Shown: in pieces, positions 50,334 to 59,628 of the stretch
Numbering within the stretch: the stretch's first letter is position 1
Layout: each line of letters starts with the position of its first letter
The notes under the pieces: model-generated
Told to the model about the DNA's origin: nothing
Databases searched by the model: none
Seen by the model: the letters and a program-made list of their open reading frames with translations, nothing else
DNA from: Saprospiraceae bacterium
Lineage (GTDB): Bacteria > Bacteroidota > Bacteroidia > Chitinophagales > Saprospiraceae
DNA: 64,000 bases
Assembly: GCA_021299835.1 (NCBI GenBank)
Contig: JAJTER010000032.1
Coordinates: 1 to 64,000 of the forward strand
Reading direction: 5' to 3'
Made by a program: the position numbers and the translations under genes

Positions 50334-50567
50334 TCAAAGATAATCATTCATTCCCATCGAATGACTAAGTAAATAGAGAATTAACTTAATCTTTTCAAGG
50401 TAATGAATTTTTAAGGACACTATCATCCATTTATATTTATAAAAAACCCTGTCAATTAAGGCGTTTTTTAACTCATGTACTTCTTCCAGTTCGTATAATT
50501 TCTTTATCGTAAATATTGAAATTAAAGGTCCCGGGCTTTTAATTTCAATTATTTGACGGTGAATCAT
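50334..50567 (-). CDS. small hypothetical ORF, doubtful
   Basis: A 77-residue frame from ATG 50567 in the space between the PepSY gene and the helicase gene. It is Lys/Ile/Leu-rich (LISIFTIKKLYELEEV, KNALIDRVFYKYKW), which is what AT-rich non-coding DNA also yields. It overlaps the helicase promoter at its start and the PepSY promoter box at its end. I recognise no family. Listed because nothing else occupies the 300-base gap. Confidence 0.2.
   Translation of the reverse strand: MIHRQIIEIKSPGPLISIFTIKKLYELEEVHELKNALIDRVFYKYKWMIVSLKIHYLEKIKLILYLLSHSMGMNDYL
50335..50342 (-). promoter_or_regulatory. -7 promoter box of the PepSY gene
   Basis: The minus strand reads TATCTTTG (TAnnTTTG), 29 bases before the ATG at 50306. 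The same octamer is the -7 box of the helicase gene on the opposite strand. Confidence 0.45.
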
Positions 50568-50585
50568 TAAATGAGTGTATCTTTG
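50552..50585 (+). promoter_or_regulatory. promoter of the DEAD-box helicase gene
   Basis: TTTG at 50552-50555, a 22-base spacer and TATCTTTG at 50578-50585. Transcription would start near 50592, a leader of about 18 bases. Confidence 0.6.
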
Positions 50586-50609
50586 CGGTTTTGAAGGTAA
50601 AACCAAATC

Positions 50610-51887
50610 ATGGTATTTGAAGACTTAGGCATAATGCCTGCCATTCTCGAGGCATTAAAAGGAGAAGGATACATTAATCCAACCCCAATCCAGGAAAAAG
50701 CGATTCCTATATTAATAAAAGGTAAAGATTTACAGGGTTGCGCCCAAACGGGCACAGGTAAAACGGCCGCTTTTGCGATACCCATTTTACAACGGTTATC
50801 GCAGAATCCTTTACAGAAAAACGGACCTAAACCAATCCGTACCTTAATACTCACACCAACGCGGGAACTTGCCATTCAAATTGGTGAGAGCTTCGCCAGT
50901 TATGGAAAAAATGTAAATATTAATCATACGGTTATTTTTGGCGGTGTATCTCAAGGTGCACAAGTTGATGCGCTGCGCCGTGGCGTTGATATTGTTATTG
51001 CTACCCCTGGAAGATTGATAGATTTGAATAATCAAGGTCTTGTGGCCCTGAATAAAATCGAAATTTTCGTTTTAGACGAAGCAGACAGGATGCTTGACAT
51101 GGGATTTGTAAATGATGTTAAGAAAATCATAAAATTGATACCTAAGCACAGGCAATCGATCTTTTTTTCCGCTACTATGCCTGATTCTATCACTCAGTTG
51201 GCATCTTCTATTTTAACCCAGCCTCAATATGTAGAAGTAACACCCGTTTCTTCTACTGCTGAGACCATAGCACAAGAACTTTATTTTGTGGACATGGTAA
51301 ATAAGCGTGATTTACTCCTTCATATTTTAAAAGATAAGGAGTTAAAATCTATCCTGGTGTTTACCCGTACCAAGCATGGTGCTGACAAGGTGGTTAAACT
51401 ACTAGAACGCGAAAGTATTAAAGCTGCTGCAATACATGGAAATAAGTCACAAAATGCAAGACAAAAAGCATTAAACGATTTTAAGGACAAAAAACTAAGG
51501 GTTTTAGTTGCCACCGATATTGCAGCGAGGGGCATTGATATTGATGAATTGGAATTGGTCATCAATTATGAAATCCCAAATATCCCTGAAACTTACGTTC
51601 ACAGAATTGGAAGGACGGGACGTGCAGGACAAGTAGGAAAAGCCATTTCTTTCTGTGACAGTGATGAAAGGATTTATATGAGGGACATCCTGAAACTAAC
51701 TAAAATTAATATTCCTGTCGCCACTGAACACCCTTTTTTACCAGCTGACGGAAATACAGATTTAAGTAATGCTGTAAAACCAAAAGCCAAGGCACCGCTA
51801 CCTCGTGAAAACAGGCCACGCAACCATGCGTATGGATCTACTTCAAAGGGTGGTAACGGCCAAAGGAAAAGAGAAAATAGTTTTTAA
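50610..51887 (+). CDS. DEAD-box RNA helicase (RhlE-like)
   Basis: 425 residues with all helicase motifs: the Q motif (PTPIQEKAIP), motif I AQTGTGKT (45-52), PTRELA, TPGRLID, DEAD (about 156-159), SAT, VFTRTKHGADK, DIAARGIDI and HRIGRTGRAG. A short basic tail (about 375-425) rich in Lys/Arg/Pro/Asn probably contacts RNA. It is an ATP-dependent RNA unwinding protein of the RhlE type, acting in ribosome assembly or RNA decay, possibly at low temperature. It is a single-gene unit with its own promoter and terminator. Confidence 0.93.
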   Translation: MVFEDLGIMPAILEALKGEGYINPTPIQEKAIPILIKGKDLQGCAQTGTGKTAAFAIPILQRLSQNPLQKNGPKPIRTLILTPTRELAIQIGESFASYGKNVNINHTVIFGGVSQGAQVDALRRGVDIVIATPGRLIDLNNQGLVALNKIEIFVLDEADRMLDMGFVNDVKKIIKLIPKHRQSIFFSATMPDSITQLASSILTQPQYVEVTPVSSTAETIAQELYFVDMVNKRDLLLHILKDKELKSILVFTRTKHGADKVVKLLERESIKAAAIHGNKSQNARQKALNDFKDKKLRVLVATDIAARGIDIDELELVINYEIPNIPETYVHRIGRTGRAGQVGKAISFCDSDERIYMRDILKLTKINIPVATEHPFLPADGNTDLSNAVKPKAKAPLPRENRPRNHAYGSTSKGGNGQRKRENSF

Positions 51888-51916
51888 CTATTTATTTTTA
51901 TACGACTGATATTGTA

Positions 51917-51950
51917 AAAAATCCCCAATACGATTGTGTTGGGGATTTTT
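51917..51950 (+). terminator. intrinsic terminator of the helicase gene
   Basis: A 15-bp stem (one G-U) around CCCCAA/TTGGGG with a GATT loop, five A before and five T after. It is 29 bases past the stop codon. Confidence 0.92.
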
Positions 51951-52480
51951 ACTAAGATGGCGGGGCGATGCCCCTGTTAGTATTCGGAAGATTATCCATG
52001 AAATCCAGTAATCCTTAAAATCCGTGATTCAGAATTATTTACAGGAAATATTCCCTAAAACAAGTAACGACCCATTCTTCGGTGGAAATTATGCGTACAG
52101 CAGCTGGATGTTTGAATCAGGATTTCCAGGATTTCGAGGATTGACCATAACGTCGTTGGTATGAGTGGGAAGGTTATTATTACATATTGCTTTCAATGCC
52201 AGGCCTTTCGCCGATGTGTTACACATCGGCGAAAAGAAGGGTAAAAAGTAATCTTCTACGAATGACCATTATACCCAAACCGAAGACGTCCTCTGTAATC
52301 CTATAAATTCTGTAAATCCTGATTCAGAACCGAGCGAAAGGGGGTAAATTTATAATATTTACCTATCGGGGAGAAGACGCGAGGCATCGCGTCTATACTT
52401 TGCAAAAACTTCACTGTAAACCGTGTAAATCCGTGATTCAAAACTGGGTGTTAAGGGTAAATTTTAGCAATATATAACCA
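51951..52480. repeat. extragenic repeat and palindrome cluster
   Basis: 530 bases without a gene. Four related units of about 33-40 bases carry the theme AATCC..TAAATCCTGATTCA at 51994-52033, 52291-52330 and 52412-52444, plus one inverted at 52111-52145. Between them stand three perfect hairpins: GGGGC/GCCCC (51962-51974), a 13-bp stem (52206-52234) and GACGCGA/TCGCGTC (52376-52393). Such units resemble dispersed extragenic repeats known from many Bacteroidota and cyanobacteria. The base mix (GC-rich hairpins in AT-rich DNA) differs from the flanks. No transposase or open frame is present. Confidence 0.7.
52206..52234. repeat. 13-bp perfect palindrome within the repeat cluster
   Basis: TTTCGCCGATGTG and its exact complement flank a TTA loop. 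There is no T-run, so it is not a standard terminator. It is the longest hairpin of the cluster. Confidence 0.8.
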
Positions 52481-52511
52481 AAAAAAAGAGGCTACCTTTT
52501 AAGATAACCTC
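52480..52511 (-). terminator. intrinsic terminator of the 52521 oxidoreductase gene
   Basis: On the minus strand GAGGTTATCT / AGGTAGCCTC pair over 10 bp (two G-U), with a 4-base loop and eight T after. The arms are nearly those of the sdhCAB terminator at 3342. Confidence 0.88.
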
Positions 52512-52520
52512 TTTAATGTG

Positions 52521-53978
52521 TTAATCTAGAGTAAGTTTTTGATATGGTTCTCTGTATTCTCTTTGAACATACTGATTTGCGGGTTCAAAGTTCGTAACCT
52601 TCATATCTGCGGCATCCCACAGTAATTTTATATATCTGCCCGGATAGTCGAAACGACCTGGACGGGTAGGAGAAGGAGCTCTGTAATCATAGCTTCTAAT
52701 GGCCAGATTCCCAATTAAAACCATTTCGGTAAGGAAACCTGCTATTTCGAAAGGTGAACTCAATTCTTTATTACCATAACCGGCCATGCAACCATCGACC
52801 CATTGCTGATAATGGCCTTCCGGTACTCTCGCATATTTTTCAGGCACTTGCACCTCCTTTGTTTTAGCAACGGGAATCAAGCGAGGATTAATACCGTAAG
52901 TATTTGCCATCATTTTACCTTTATCACCGGTAAAAATGATACCATTCCCACCATCACCCATCATTTCAGAAATCTCCAGTTCTTCAGGACGTTGAGGGAT
53001 AATACCTCCGTCCATCCAATGTAATTTAAGATCAGGCTTACCTGGTCTTGGAAATTTGAAATGGATCGTAGAAGAAGCGGGACAACTTTCCGGATAGTGA
53101 GCCATGGTAAAATTATCGGAATAAATAGTGGTTTGGCTACATTCCACCTCTGATGGATAACCAATTTTAAGTACGGAGAAAGCAGATTCTACAATATGGC
53201 AGGCCATATCACCGAGGGCACCTGTTCCGTAGTCCCACCAACCTCTCCAATTGAAAGGCACTAATTTTTGCACATATTCTCTATATGGAGCGGACCCTAA
53301 CCAAAGATCCCAGTCTAATTCTGCGGGAACGGCGGCTGAGGTCGTTGGCCAGGAAATCCCCTGAGGCCAAACAGGTCTATTGGTCCAGCAATGCACCTCA
53401 TTTACCTCTCCAATAACCCCAGCTTCATACCATTCCTTAAGTTTACGAACACCGTCACCTGAAGCACCCTGATTTCCCATTTGAGTCACCACTTTGTACT
53501 TTTTGGCTGCTTCGGTAAGCATTCTTGCCTCATAAATATCATGAGTAAGAGGTTTCTGGACATAAACATGTTTGCCCATTTTCATAGCCATTAAAGCTTG
53601 AATGGCATGCATGTGGTCAGGTGTTGAAACGGAAACGGCATCAATTCTGCTACCCTCCTTTTCCAACATAACTCTAAAATCCTTGTATTTAGGTGCATTA
53701 GGATGTAATGCATAAGTTTTAGCGGCCTCGCGATCATCAACGTCGCAAAGCGCCACCATATTTACCTTTCCTCCCTTGACAAATTCGGCGATATCACTGG
53801 CACCTTTTCCACCTGAGCCGATGGCAGCAACGTTTAGTTTATCACTTGGCGCTACATAGCCTTTACCACCAAGAACATAGCGAGGCACAATCATGAATCC
53901 TGCGGCGGCCAATGTTCCTGTTTTGATAAAATCCCGACGCTTCAGCGAAAGGTCCTTCTTTTTATTTTCAGTTGACAT
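52521..53978 (-). CDS. Tat-exported Gfo/Idh/MocA-family oxidoreductase
   Basis: 485 residues. The twin-arginine signal KRRDFIK (13-19) with TLAAAGFMIVP marks export of a folded, cofactor-loaded enzyme. The NAD(P)-binding Rossmann domain has VAAIGSGGKGASDI, and the family motif appears as VQKPLTHDIYEA (K of EKP-type). The C-terminal domain (CWTNRPVWPQG, FNWRGWWDYGTGALGDMACH) is that of secreted Bacteroidota/Planctomycetota members acting on sugars or glycosides. It follows the lipoprotein gene by 36 bases on the same strand and ends in a strong terminator. Substrate unknown; nucleoside-like or N-acetyl sugar substrates are possible. Confidence 0.85.
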   Translation of the reverse strand: MSTENKKKDLSLKRRDFIKTGTLAAAGFMIVPRYVLGGKGYVAPSDKLNVAAIGSGGKGASDIAEFVKGGKVNMVALCDVDDREAAKTYALHPNAPKYKDFRVMLEKEGSRIDAVSVSTPDHMHAIQALMAMKMGKHVYVQKPLTHDIYEARMLTEAAKKYKVVTQMGNQGASGDGVRKLKEWYEAGVIGEVNEVHCWTNRPVWPQGISWPTTSAAVPAELDWDLWLGSAPYREYVQKLVPFNWRGWWDYGTGALGDMACHIVESAFSVLKIGYPSEVECSQTTIYSDNFTMAHYPESCPASSTIHFKFPRPGKPDLKLHWMDGGIIPQRPEELEISEMMGDGGNGIIFTGDKGKMMANTYGINPRLIPVAKTKEVQVPEKYARVPEGHYQQWVDGCMAGYGNKELSSPFEIAGFLTEMVLIGNLAIRSYDYRAPSPTRPGRFDYPGRYIKLLWDAADMKVTNFEPANQYVQREYREPYQKLTLD

Positions 53979-54014
53979 ATCTTAGGTTAATAGGGTTAAT
54001 AGGGTTTTTTAGGA

Positions 54015-54431
54015 TTAATTTTCCTTTGTTCCTGTTAGAACTACAGCTCCACCACCAACAGATATTTTAATGTTTGATACATTACCAGCTGTTCTCATGA
54101 AACTTACTTCGGCATCATAGCCCTGAATATTTGCTGTAAACACATCAGCCTTTCCAGAAGCTTTTAAAGGAGCAGAATCACCCGTATCAGCGATAAGTGC
54201 CAATGAGCCTTCTTTTACCCCTACGCTCACTTTTTGAACGTACTCGTTCGATTCCATTTTAAATGAGCCAGTATAAACCTCCAATGCTGCTGCAGGTGCC
54301 GCTGTCGGCGCTGCTGCAGGTGCTGCTGCCATAGTTGCAGGTGGAGCGACTGCTTCTGTTTTTGAAACCGCTGCCTTTTTAGTACAAGCTAAAGTGGTTA
54401 GTAAAACCAATACATAAACAAACTTTTGCAT
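54015..54431 (-). CDS. small lipoprotein with Ala/Pro linker
   Basis: 138 residues. A lipoprotein signal peptide with lipobox LTTLAC (Cys16) is followed by an Ala/Pro-rich flexible stretch (about 28-50, PAAAPTAAPAAA). A beta-rich domain of about 85 residues (YTGSFKME, VSVGVKEGSLALIA, VSFMRTAGNVSNIKI) resembles DUF3471-type domains. It is anchored to a membrane by its lipidated Cys. It is upstream of the Tat oxidoreductase and probably co-transcribed with it. I do not assign a function. Confidence 0.75.
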   Translation of the reverse strand: MQKFVYVLVLLTTLACTKKAAVSKTEAVAPPATMAAAPAAAPTAAPAAALEVYTGSFKMESNEYVQKVSVGVKEGSLALIADTGDSAPLKASGKADVFTANIQGYDAEVSFMRTAGNVSNIKISVGGGAVVLTGTKEN

Positions 54432-54545
54432 AACTTTCTTTTTTTGATTAAAATATCTTGCTAATTTAATGAAATAAAATAAATAAAGAAAGTCATTTGA
54501 AGACGAAGCTTTACATACATCTAAAATACATCTGGACCCGCGTGT

Positions 54546-55901
54546 TTATATTTTCCAAAACAAACCTCTTTTAGTACAATAATGAATTATTGCTCCCAAT
54601 ATTATGGTAATAATAAAGGCTCTGAATAGCAAAATCAGCGTAGATTGTCCAAAAATATCTCCCAATCCAGAAATATTAAATAATGGCATTAAAAGAAATC
54701 CAGCCATAAAATAAGCCATTAAGGCATTTTTACCAATACTTTGTATAGGATGTAAGAAAAAAGATATTTTACTTGTTTCTATTTTTATGAAGGAATACAC
54801 CCAAATAAAGGCGATACCACTGCTGATGAAAAAGTAGCTCAAAGTAGATGGATCTTTTTTAATACCTCCTTGAAAAGGCTCCATAAAAAGGCCACAAAAA
54901 AGAATGAAAATACCTACATAAAAGATTTTATTTTTATCAGTAGGAACTTTCTTTTTCCATTTTTGACGATAATAAAAAAAGGAAACGGCTAATAAACACG
55001 ATAATAAGGTAAGCTCAAGACTCCTATTAAACAAGCCCATTAATACAAACAAGGTAAGAGCTATAGAAAGAATAAAATAATCCCATTGAAAAGTAATCTT
55101 TTCTACAAGGGTTTCCTTTTTCAACAGCCAATCTCCAGCGAGCGTACCAAGTAAGAAAATGATCAAATATTTTAATAAATAAGGACTTACCAAATGCCAT
55201 GGATCTTGCCATCTCCAAAAATTTTGCATATATCCACCATCCATATCACCTAAATAGGCCGCTAAAACCATAAAAATAAATCCTAGACGAAGTAACTCAT
55301 TTTCTCTACTTATATACCAAAGCAGAGCACCAACAAAATAGACATTAGCCAGTACCCGCAAAATGGAATCATTATTTTTTATATCCAGACCACCCCAGAA
55401 AACCATTTTTATATAAACGAGCCCCAAAAGAAGGAAAATGCCTGAAACTTTGAGGGAAAGCGCACGCCGGGGTAGCCAATCAGGATGTTTAAAAAACACT
55501 AAAAACAAGCTGGCGTAAGCAGCTATTCCAGCTATATCAGCTAAATCACCCGCGCCAAGATTCCTGAGCGGGGCAAAATTAAACGAAAAAACAGCTAAGG
55601 CCAATAACAGAAGAAATCTCTTGAAAAGCTGAAAAAAGGTATTTTTAAGTCCTTGTTTCTCGATATTTTGAGGTAAAACCGCTGGAATAACCGCTCCCAT
55701 AGAGAAAAGAAAGAAGGGAAATACCAAATCTACCCAGGTGAGCCCTGCTATCGTAGGGTCATAAATATGCCTAGGGGGTGGAACCTGCGCGTGATACATC
55801 CAAGAGGGTAAAGCGCCATTGAAGGGAAGTATCCCGGAAAAGACCATACCAATGACGGCAAACCCTCTTAAAAGATCAATCTCGTGTAACCTATTTTGCA
55901 T
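54546..55901 (-). CDS. DUF5009 / heparan-alpha-glucosaminide acetyltransferase-like membrane protein
   Basis: 451 residues and about 10-12 membrane helices. The opening RLHEIDLLRGFAVIGMVFSG is the signature of the acyltransferase family that includes DUF5009 and HGSNAT-type proteins, which move an acetyl group across the membrane onto an amino sugar. The conserved DLVFPFFLFSMGAVIP segment is present. Its start overlaps the end of the S9 peptidase gene by 11 bases, so the two are translationally coupled. It probably acetylates a periplasmic sugar, perhaps in wall turnover. Confidence 0.85.
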   Translation of the reverse strand: MQNRLHEIDLLRGFAVIGMVFSGILPFNGALPSWMYHAQVPPPRHIYDPTIAGLTWVDLVFPFFLFSMGAVIPAVLPQNIEKQGLKNTFFQLFKRFLLLLALAVFSFNFAPLRNLGAGDLADIAGIAAYASLFLVFFKHPDWLPRRALSLKVSGIFLLLGLVYIKMVFWGGLDIKNNDSILRVLANVYFVGALLWYISRENELLRLGFIFMVLAAYLGDMDGGYMQNFWRWQDPWHLVSPYLLKYLIIFLLGTLAGDWLLKKETLVEKITFQWDYFILSIALTLFVLMGLFNRSLELTLLSCLLAVSFFYYRQKWKKKVPTDKNKIFYVGIFILFCGLFMEPFQGGIKKDPSTLSYFFISSGIAFIWVYSFIKIETSKISFFLHPIQSIGKNALMAYFMAGFLLMPLFNISGLGDIFGQSTLILLFRAFIITIILGAIIHYCTKRGLFWKI

Positions 55902-57969
55902 TGGTTCCCTTTTTGCCTGGGGATGTGTATTTATCTATGAAATCGAACGTAGCCTGATAAGCTTTAATCCAATGTTGATGCATCAGAAAAGAGTGTACCT
56001 CATCAGGAAATACCAGTTGCTCTATGGTTATGTTCCGACGGCGCAGTTTCTCAATAAAATAAACAGTCTCATTAAAAGGAACATTTCGGTCATCGTCTCC
56101 GTGTATAAATAGTACAGGAGCTTTCCAACCATCTATAAAATTTTCAGGTGAAGACCTGAAGGCAAGATCCGCGGCATCCGGGTATTTGACTGGGTCATAC
56201 CAGGGGGCAAAGGTGGGAATTTCATCATTCCAGTTATGAACCCCATGAATATCAACTCCAGTAAGAAAAAGTTCACTTCGTTGTGCGAGTCCGTGAGCCG
56301 TAAGATAACCACCATAACTTCCACCCCAAAGGGAAATTTTTGTCGCATCTATATCCTCTACATCCCTTAAAAAATGAGCCGAACCTATTAAATCTTTCAC
56401 TTCACTGGCGCCCGTTGCTCCATAGTCTTTAGCTTCCCGAAAATTCAGACCATATCCAATGCCACTTCTATAATTGAGAGAGAGCACGAAATATCCTTTA
56501 TTTGCAAAATATTGATTTAAGGCGTAAGCATGAGAGTAATATAAACCATGGTGAAACCCTGCAAACATCTGCCTTCGACTACCTCCATGTAAAAAGATAA
56601 TAGCAGGATATTTGGTTCCCTTTTGGTAATTAGCAGGTTTTAACAACTGACCAAATGAGGTGAACCCATCCGTTGCTTCAATGGAAACAGTTTCCGGCTC
56701 AACCAGCGTAGCAGGGAAATTGACAGGAAACAAATCTTCTGCCATTGCCCGTTCCTTACCATTTAAAATAATATGAGGCCAGGCTGGTTTTAGTGCTGTC
56801 GATTTCAGGTAAACCAATCCATCATTCAGCTCCTGACATTTCCACGCGATATTTTTTCCACCCACTTTAACTTCAATGGTATTATTCTCAACATTAATTT
56901 TTCTTATATGTCTCCTATCTACATCACCGTGGTTGGAGGAGATAAACAATGATTTTTCATCTCTTGAAAGTCCCCAATTTTCAACCTCACCTTCACCCGG
57001 GGACAAATCCTTAACATTTCCAGTTGCATCATTTCTCGCATAAATATGTACCCATCCTGTTTTTTCCCATGGAAATAATAAATAGTTATTTTTTGTCCAG
57101 ATAAGCCTGTTTTCTGTTACCGGGAGATCTTCATTAAAAACGGAACCCATTCCATCATCAGCCCTCCAGATTTCTTTGGTTGTCGCATTGGACAAATCAA
57201 TAACTCTGATTTGCCATGGATAAGACTCACGTTTTGGTGAAAAGGGTAAATTAAATCTGATGGGGGCAATTCTTATGAAAGCCAGTTTATTTTCCGTTGG
57301 ATGCCAAACCGGATCTGTATCTCTATCTGCTGAGGGATCGGGAAAAAATATCTTTTTACTCTCTAAATCATAAATCCCTATATAAGCATGCATTCCTTTT
57401 TGTAATCTGAAAGCAAGCCACTTTCCATTTGGGGAAAACCGCAACTGGGACACACTACCCATCACCTTAAAATATGGATTTACAACATAACCCGATGATT
57501 GAAAGGTCGCAAGATGAACCTGATTATTTAGAATGAAAGAAAAATTACTGCTGTTGGGCGCCCATGCCGGGTCACTACCTTTAGCTACCTTCATTTCAGA
57601 TTTATCCTCCAGATTTAGTATATAAATGTGTTTGTCTGTTGGCTCCTGCAATTGTGCAGGATTTGCTGCCAATCCAGATTTATTAACTGGATTACCTCTT
57701 ACAAAGAGCAATTTAGTTCCATCCGGAGAAAAGGAAAGATTACTTATCTCTATGCCATCATCTCCCTTAAAATTTGTTAATTTTATTGATTTGTAAGAAG
57801 GGCTTTCCGCAAAATATACATTTCTGCTACCGGCTTCATTAAACACCCAAGCTGTTTTATTCCCCTGTTTATCAACCGTTAATTCCGTTGGAAAAGGGAC
57901 AGACAGATAATCAGGTATAGACTGAGCCGACAAGTACATCGGTAAAAAAAGGAACAGATAACGAATCAT
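55891..57969 (-). CDS. secreted S9-family prolyl-oligopeptidase-like peptidase
   Basis: 692 residues. A short signal peptide (YLFLFLPMYLSAQ) precedes a seven-bladed-propeller-like N-terminal region with WD40/TolB-like repeats (LSFSPDGTKLLFVRG, LRFSPNGKWLAFR). The C-terminal alpha/beta-hydrolase has the nucleophile GGSYGG (Ser near 550), Asp in HGDDDRNVPF and His in DEVHSFL. This is the acylaminoacyl/dipeptidyl-peptidase branch, which cleaves short peptides in the periplasm. It is 28 bases after the D-aminoacylase-like gene and overlaps the DUF5009 gene, so the three form an operon for handling wall- or diet-derived peptides. Confidence 0.9.
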   Translation of the reverse strand: MIRYLFLFLPMYLSAQSIPDYLSVPFPTELTVDKQGNKTAWVFNEAGSRNVYFAESPSYKSIKLTNFKGDDGIEISNLSFSPDGTKLLFVRGNPVNKSGLAANPAQLQEPTDKHIYILNLEDKSEMKVAKGSDPAWAPNSSNFSFILNNQVHLATFQSSGYVVNPYFKVMGSVSQLRFSPNGKWLAFRLQKGMHAYIGIYDLESKKIFFPDPSADRDTDPVWHPTENKLAFIRIAPIRFNLPFSPKRESYPWQIRVIDLSNATTKEIWRADDGMGSVFNEDLPVTENRLIWTKNNYLLFPWEKTGWVHIYARNDATGNVKDLSPGEGEVENWGLSRDEKSLFISSNHGDVDRRHIRKINVENNTIEVKVGGKNIAWKCQELNDGLVYLKSTALKPAWPHIILNGKERAMAEDLFPVNFPATLVEPETVSIEATDGFTSFGQLLKPANYQKGTKYPAIIFLHGGSRRQMFAGFHHGLYYSHAYALNQYFANKGYFVLSLNYRSGIGYGLNFREAKDYGATGASEVKDLIGSAHFLRDVEDIDATKISLWGGSYGGYLTAHGLAQRSELFLTGVDIHGVHNWNDEIPTFAPWYDPVKYPDAADLAFRSSPENFIDGWKAPVLFIHGDDDRNVPFNETVYFIEKLRRRNITIEQLVFPDEVHSFLMHQHWIKAYQATFDFIDKYTSPGKKGTNAK

Positions 57970-57997
57970 AAAAATAAATTTAAGCGACTTAAAAAAA

Positions 57998-59569
57998 TTA
58001 CGGCTTCCTTAAAATTTTGCCAGCGCGAACATCTTTATACATACCATAATCAACTACTATTCTTCCATTCACCAATACATAGGGGATTCCTACTGGATAC
58101 TGATGTGGATTTTCAAAAGTACTCTGGTCCTTAATGGTTTTAGGATTAAAAATAGTGATATCCGCATAATTTCCAACTTTTAAAATTCCCCTATCTTTCA
58201 ATCCCATGCGTTGAGCGGGTAAAGCCGTCATTTTATAAAGAGCCTGACTTAAGGTAATCACCTTTTCTTCCCGTACATAATGACCTAAAACCCGGGGAAA
58301 TGTACCGTAAGCTCTGGGATGAGGATGCCCCTTACCTGGTACACTTAATCGTCCATCGGAGGCTATCATGGTCATTGGGTGTTTCATAATACGTCGAACG
58401 TCTTCTTCCGAAATAACGTGAAAAATACAGCCTGCACCCTGATGCAATTGGGCCTTAATAACTAAATCAGCGCCATTCTCCATGGTCGGTTCTAAATTTT
58501 CTTGAATTGCCCAATCGAATAAGGTTTTTCCCTCCAATTCCGGCTTCCAGCTAAACTGACCAAATTGAATCCTTTTCAAATCCCCTCCCCCTCGGTCATT
58601 TAACAAATTGAAAATAATGCCCTTTCTTACGGAATCTCTTAAAATGGGATCTGCCATTCTTGATGTAAAATCAATATTTTTATTTTTCTCCATTGCCCAG
58701 GCAGGAATTAAAACACCAAGATTTGTATAACTTGCCGTGTAAGGATATTGATCCATCATAATATCGAGGTTCACTTTCCTGGCTGAATCAACCAAGGCTA
58801 AAGTTAATTTACTGGCTCCCCACATAGGAAAACCAATGGCTTTATGGTGGGTTAAAACCACAGGAATATTGGCTTCCCTAGAAATAAGAATAGCCTCCTG
58901 TACCCCTTCGATCAGACCAAGACCCTCTTCTCGTAGGTGGGAAGTGTAAATACCCCCCAGATTTGACACCACTTTGGACAGCTCAATCACTTCTTCTACT
59001 TTAGAAAATGAGCCAGGCAAGTATTTAAGACCAGTGGAAATACCAAAAGCACCCGCCTTCATGTTCTCTGCCATAAGCCCCTTCATTTTTTCAAGTTCAG
59101 CTGATGTAGGCGCTCTGTTTTCCATGCCCATCACCTCATTTCTAACGGAATTATGACCTACCAGATAGCCAACATTTAAACCTATTCCCAATGATTCCAG
59201 CTCTTTAAAATAATCTAACAACGGAAGAGGACCACCACCATCGGGTCCTCCAAGGGCAGTTGTTACCCCTTGCATCACATGACTTTTTGCCTCCGGATCG
59301 AGCGTCAATGGTTCCAGATGGGCATGAAGGTCTATAAATCCGGGGGAAACAATCAACCCTCTTGCATCAATTATCTTCTTTGCTGAACCTTTAATCCTTG
59401 GAGCAATTTTAACTATTTTACCACCTTTTACACCTATTGAAGCCTCAATAAAGGGTTTAGTAGAGGAAGCCATGTACAGCGTTCCATTTTTTATAATAAT
59501 ATCAAATGTCTGTGAAAAACTCACTTTCGTATAAGATAGAAAGAAGAACAGATATATAATTCGCTTCAT
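57998..59569 (-). CDS. secreted D-aminoacylase / N-acyl-D-amino-acid deacylase-like amidohydrolase
   Basis: About 523 residues. ATG 59569 (MKRIIYLFFF) gives a proper signal peptide ending at VSFSQ; the frame is open to 59641 but that extension would overlap the divergent gene. Amidohydrolase metal site: GFIDLHAHLEP, followed later by VVLTHHKAIG and the Asp of MIASDGRLS. The long loop with GHPHPRAYGTFPRVLGHYV is typical of D-aminoacylases. It should cleave N-acyl-D-amino acids or D-residue dipeptides in the periplasm. First gene of an operon with the S9 peptidase and the DUF5009 acyltransferase. Confidence 0.87.
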   Translation of the reverse strand: MKRIIYLFFFLSYTKVSFSQTFDIIIKNGTLYMASSTKPFIEASIGVKGGKIVKIAPRIKGSAKKIIDARGLIVSPGFIDLHAHLEPLTLDPEAKSHVMQGVTTALGGPDGGGPLPLLDYFKELESLGIGLNVGYLVGHNSVRNEVMGMENRAPTSAELEKMKGLMAENMKAGAFGISTGLKYLPGSFSKVEEVIELSKVVSNLGGIYTSHLREEGLGLIEGVQEAILISREANIPVVLTHHKAIGFPMWGASKLTLALVDSARKVNLDIMMDQYPYTASYTNLGVLIPAWAMEKNKNIDFTSRMADPILRDSVRKGIIFNLLNDRGGGDLKRIQFGQFSWKPELEGKTLFDWAIQENLEPTMENGADLVIKAQLHQGAGCIFHVISEEDVRRIMKHPMTMIASDGRLSVPGKGHPHPRAYGTFPRVLGHYVREEKVITLSQALYKMTALPAQRMGLKDRGILKVGNYADITIFNPKTIKDQSTFENPHQYPVGIPYVLVNGRIVVDYGMYKDVRAGKILRKP

Positions 59570-59628
59570 TTTAAAAATATTTCGTATATTGATTTTGCAA
59601 AATAATCTAAAAAATAAGTATTTCAACC

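Noticed and set aside
51951-52480. CRISPR array
   Set aside because: Repeat units are few, imperfect, unevenly spaced and one is inverted; no cas genes nearby.
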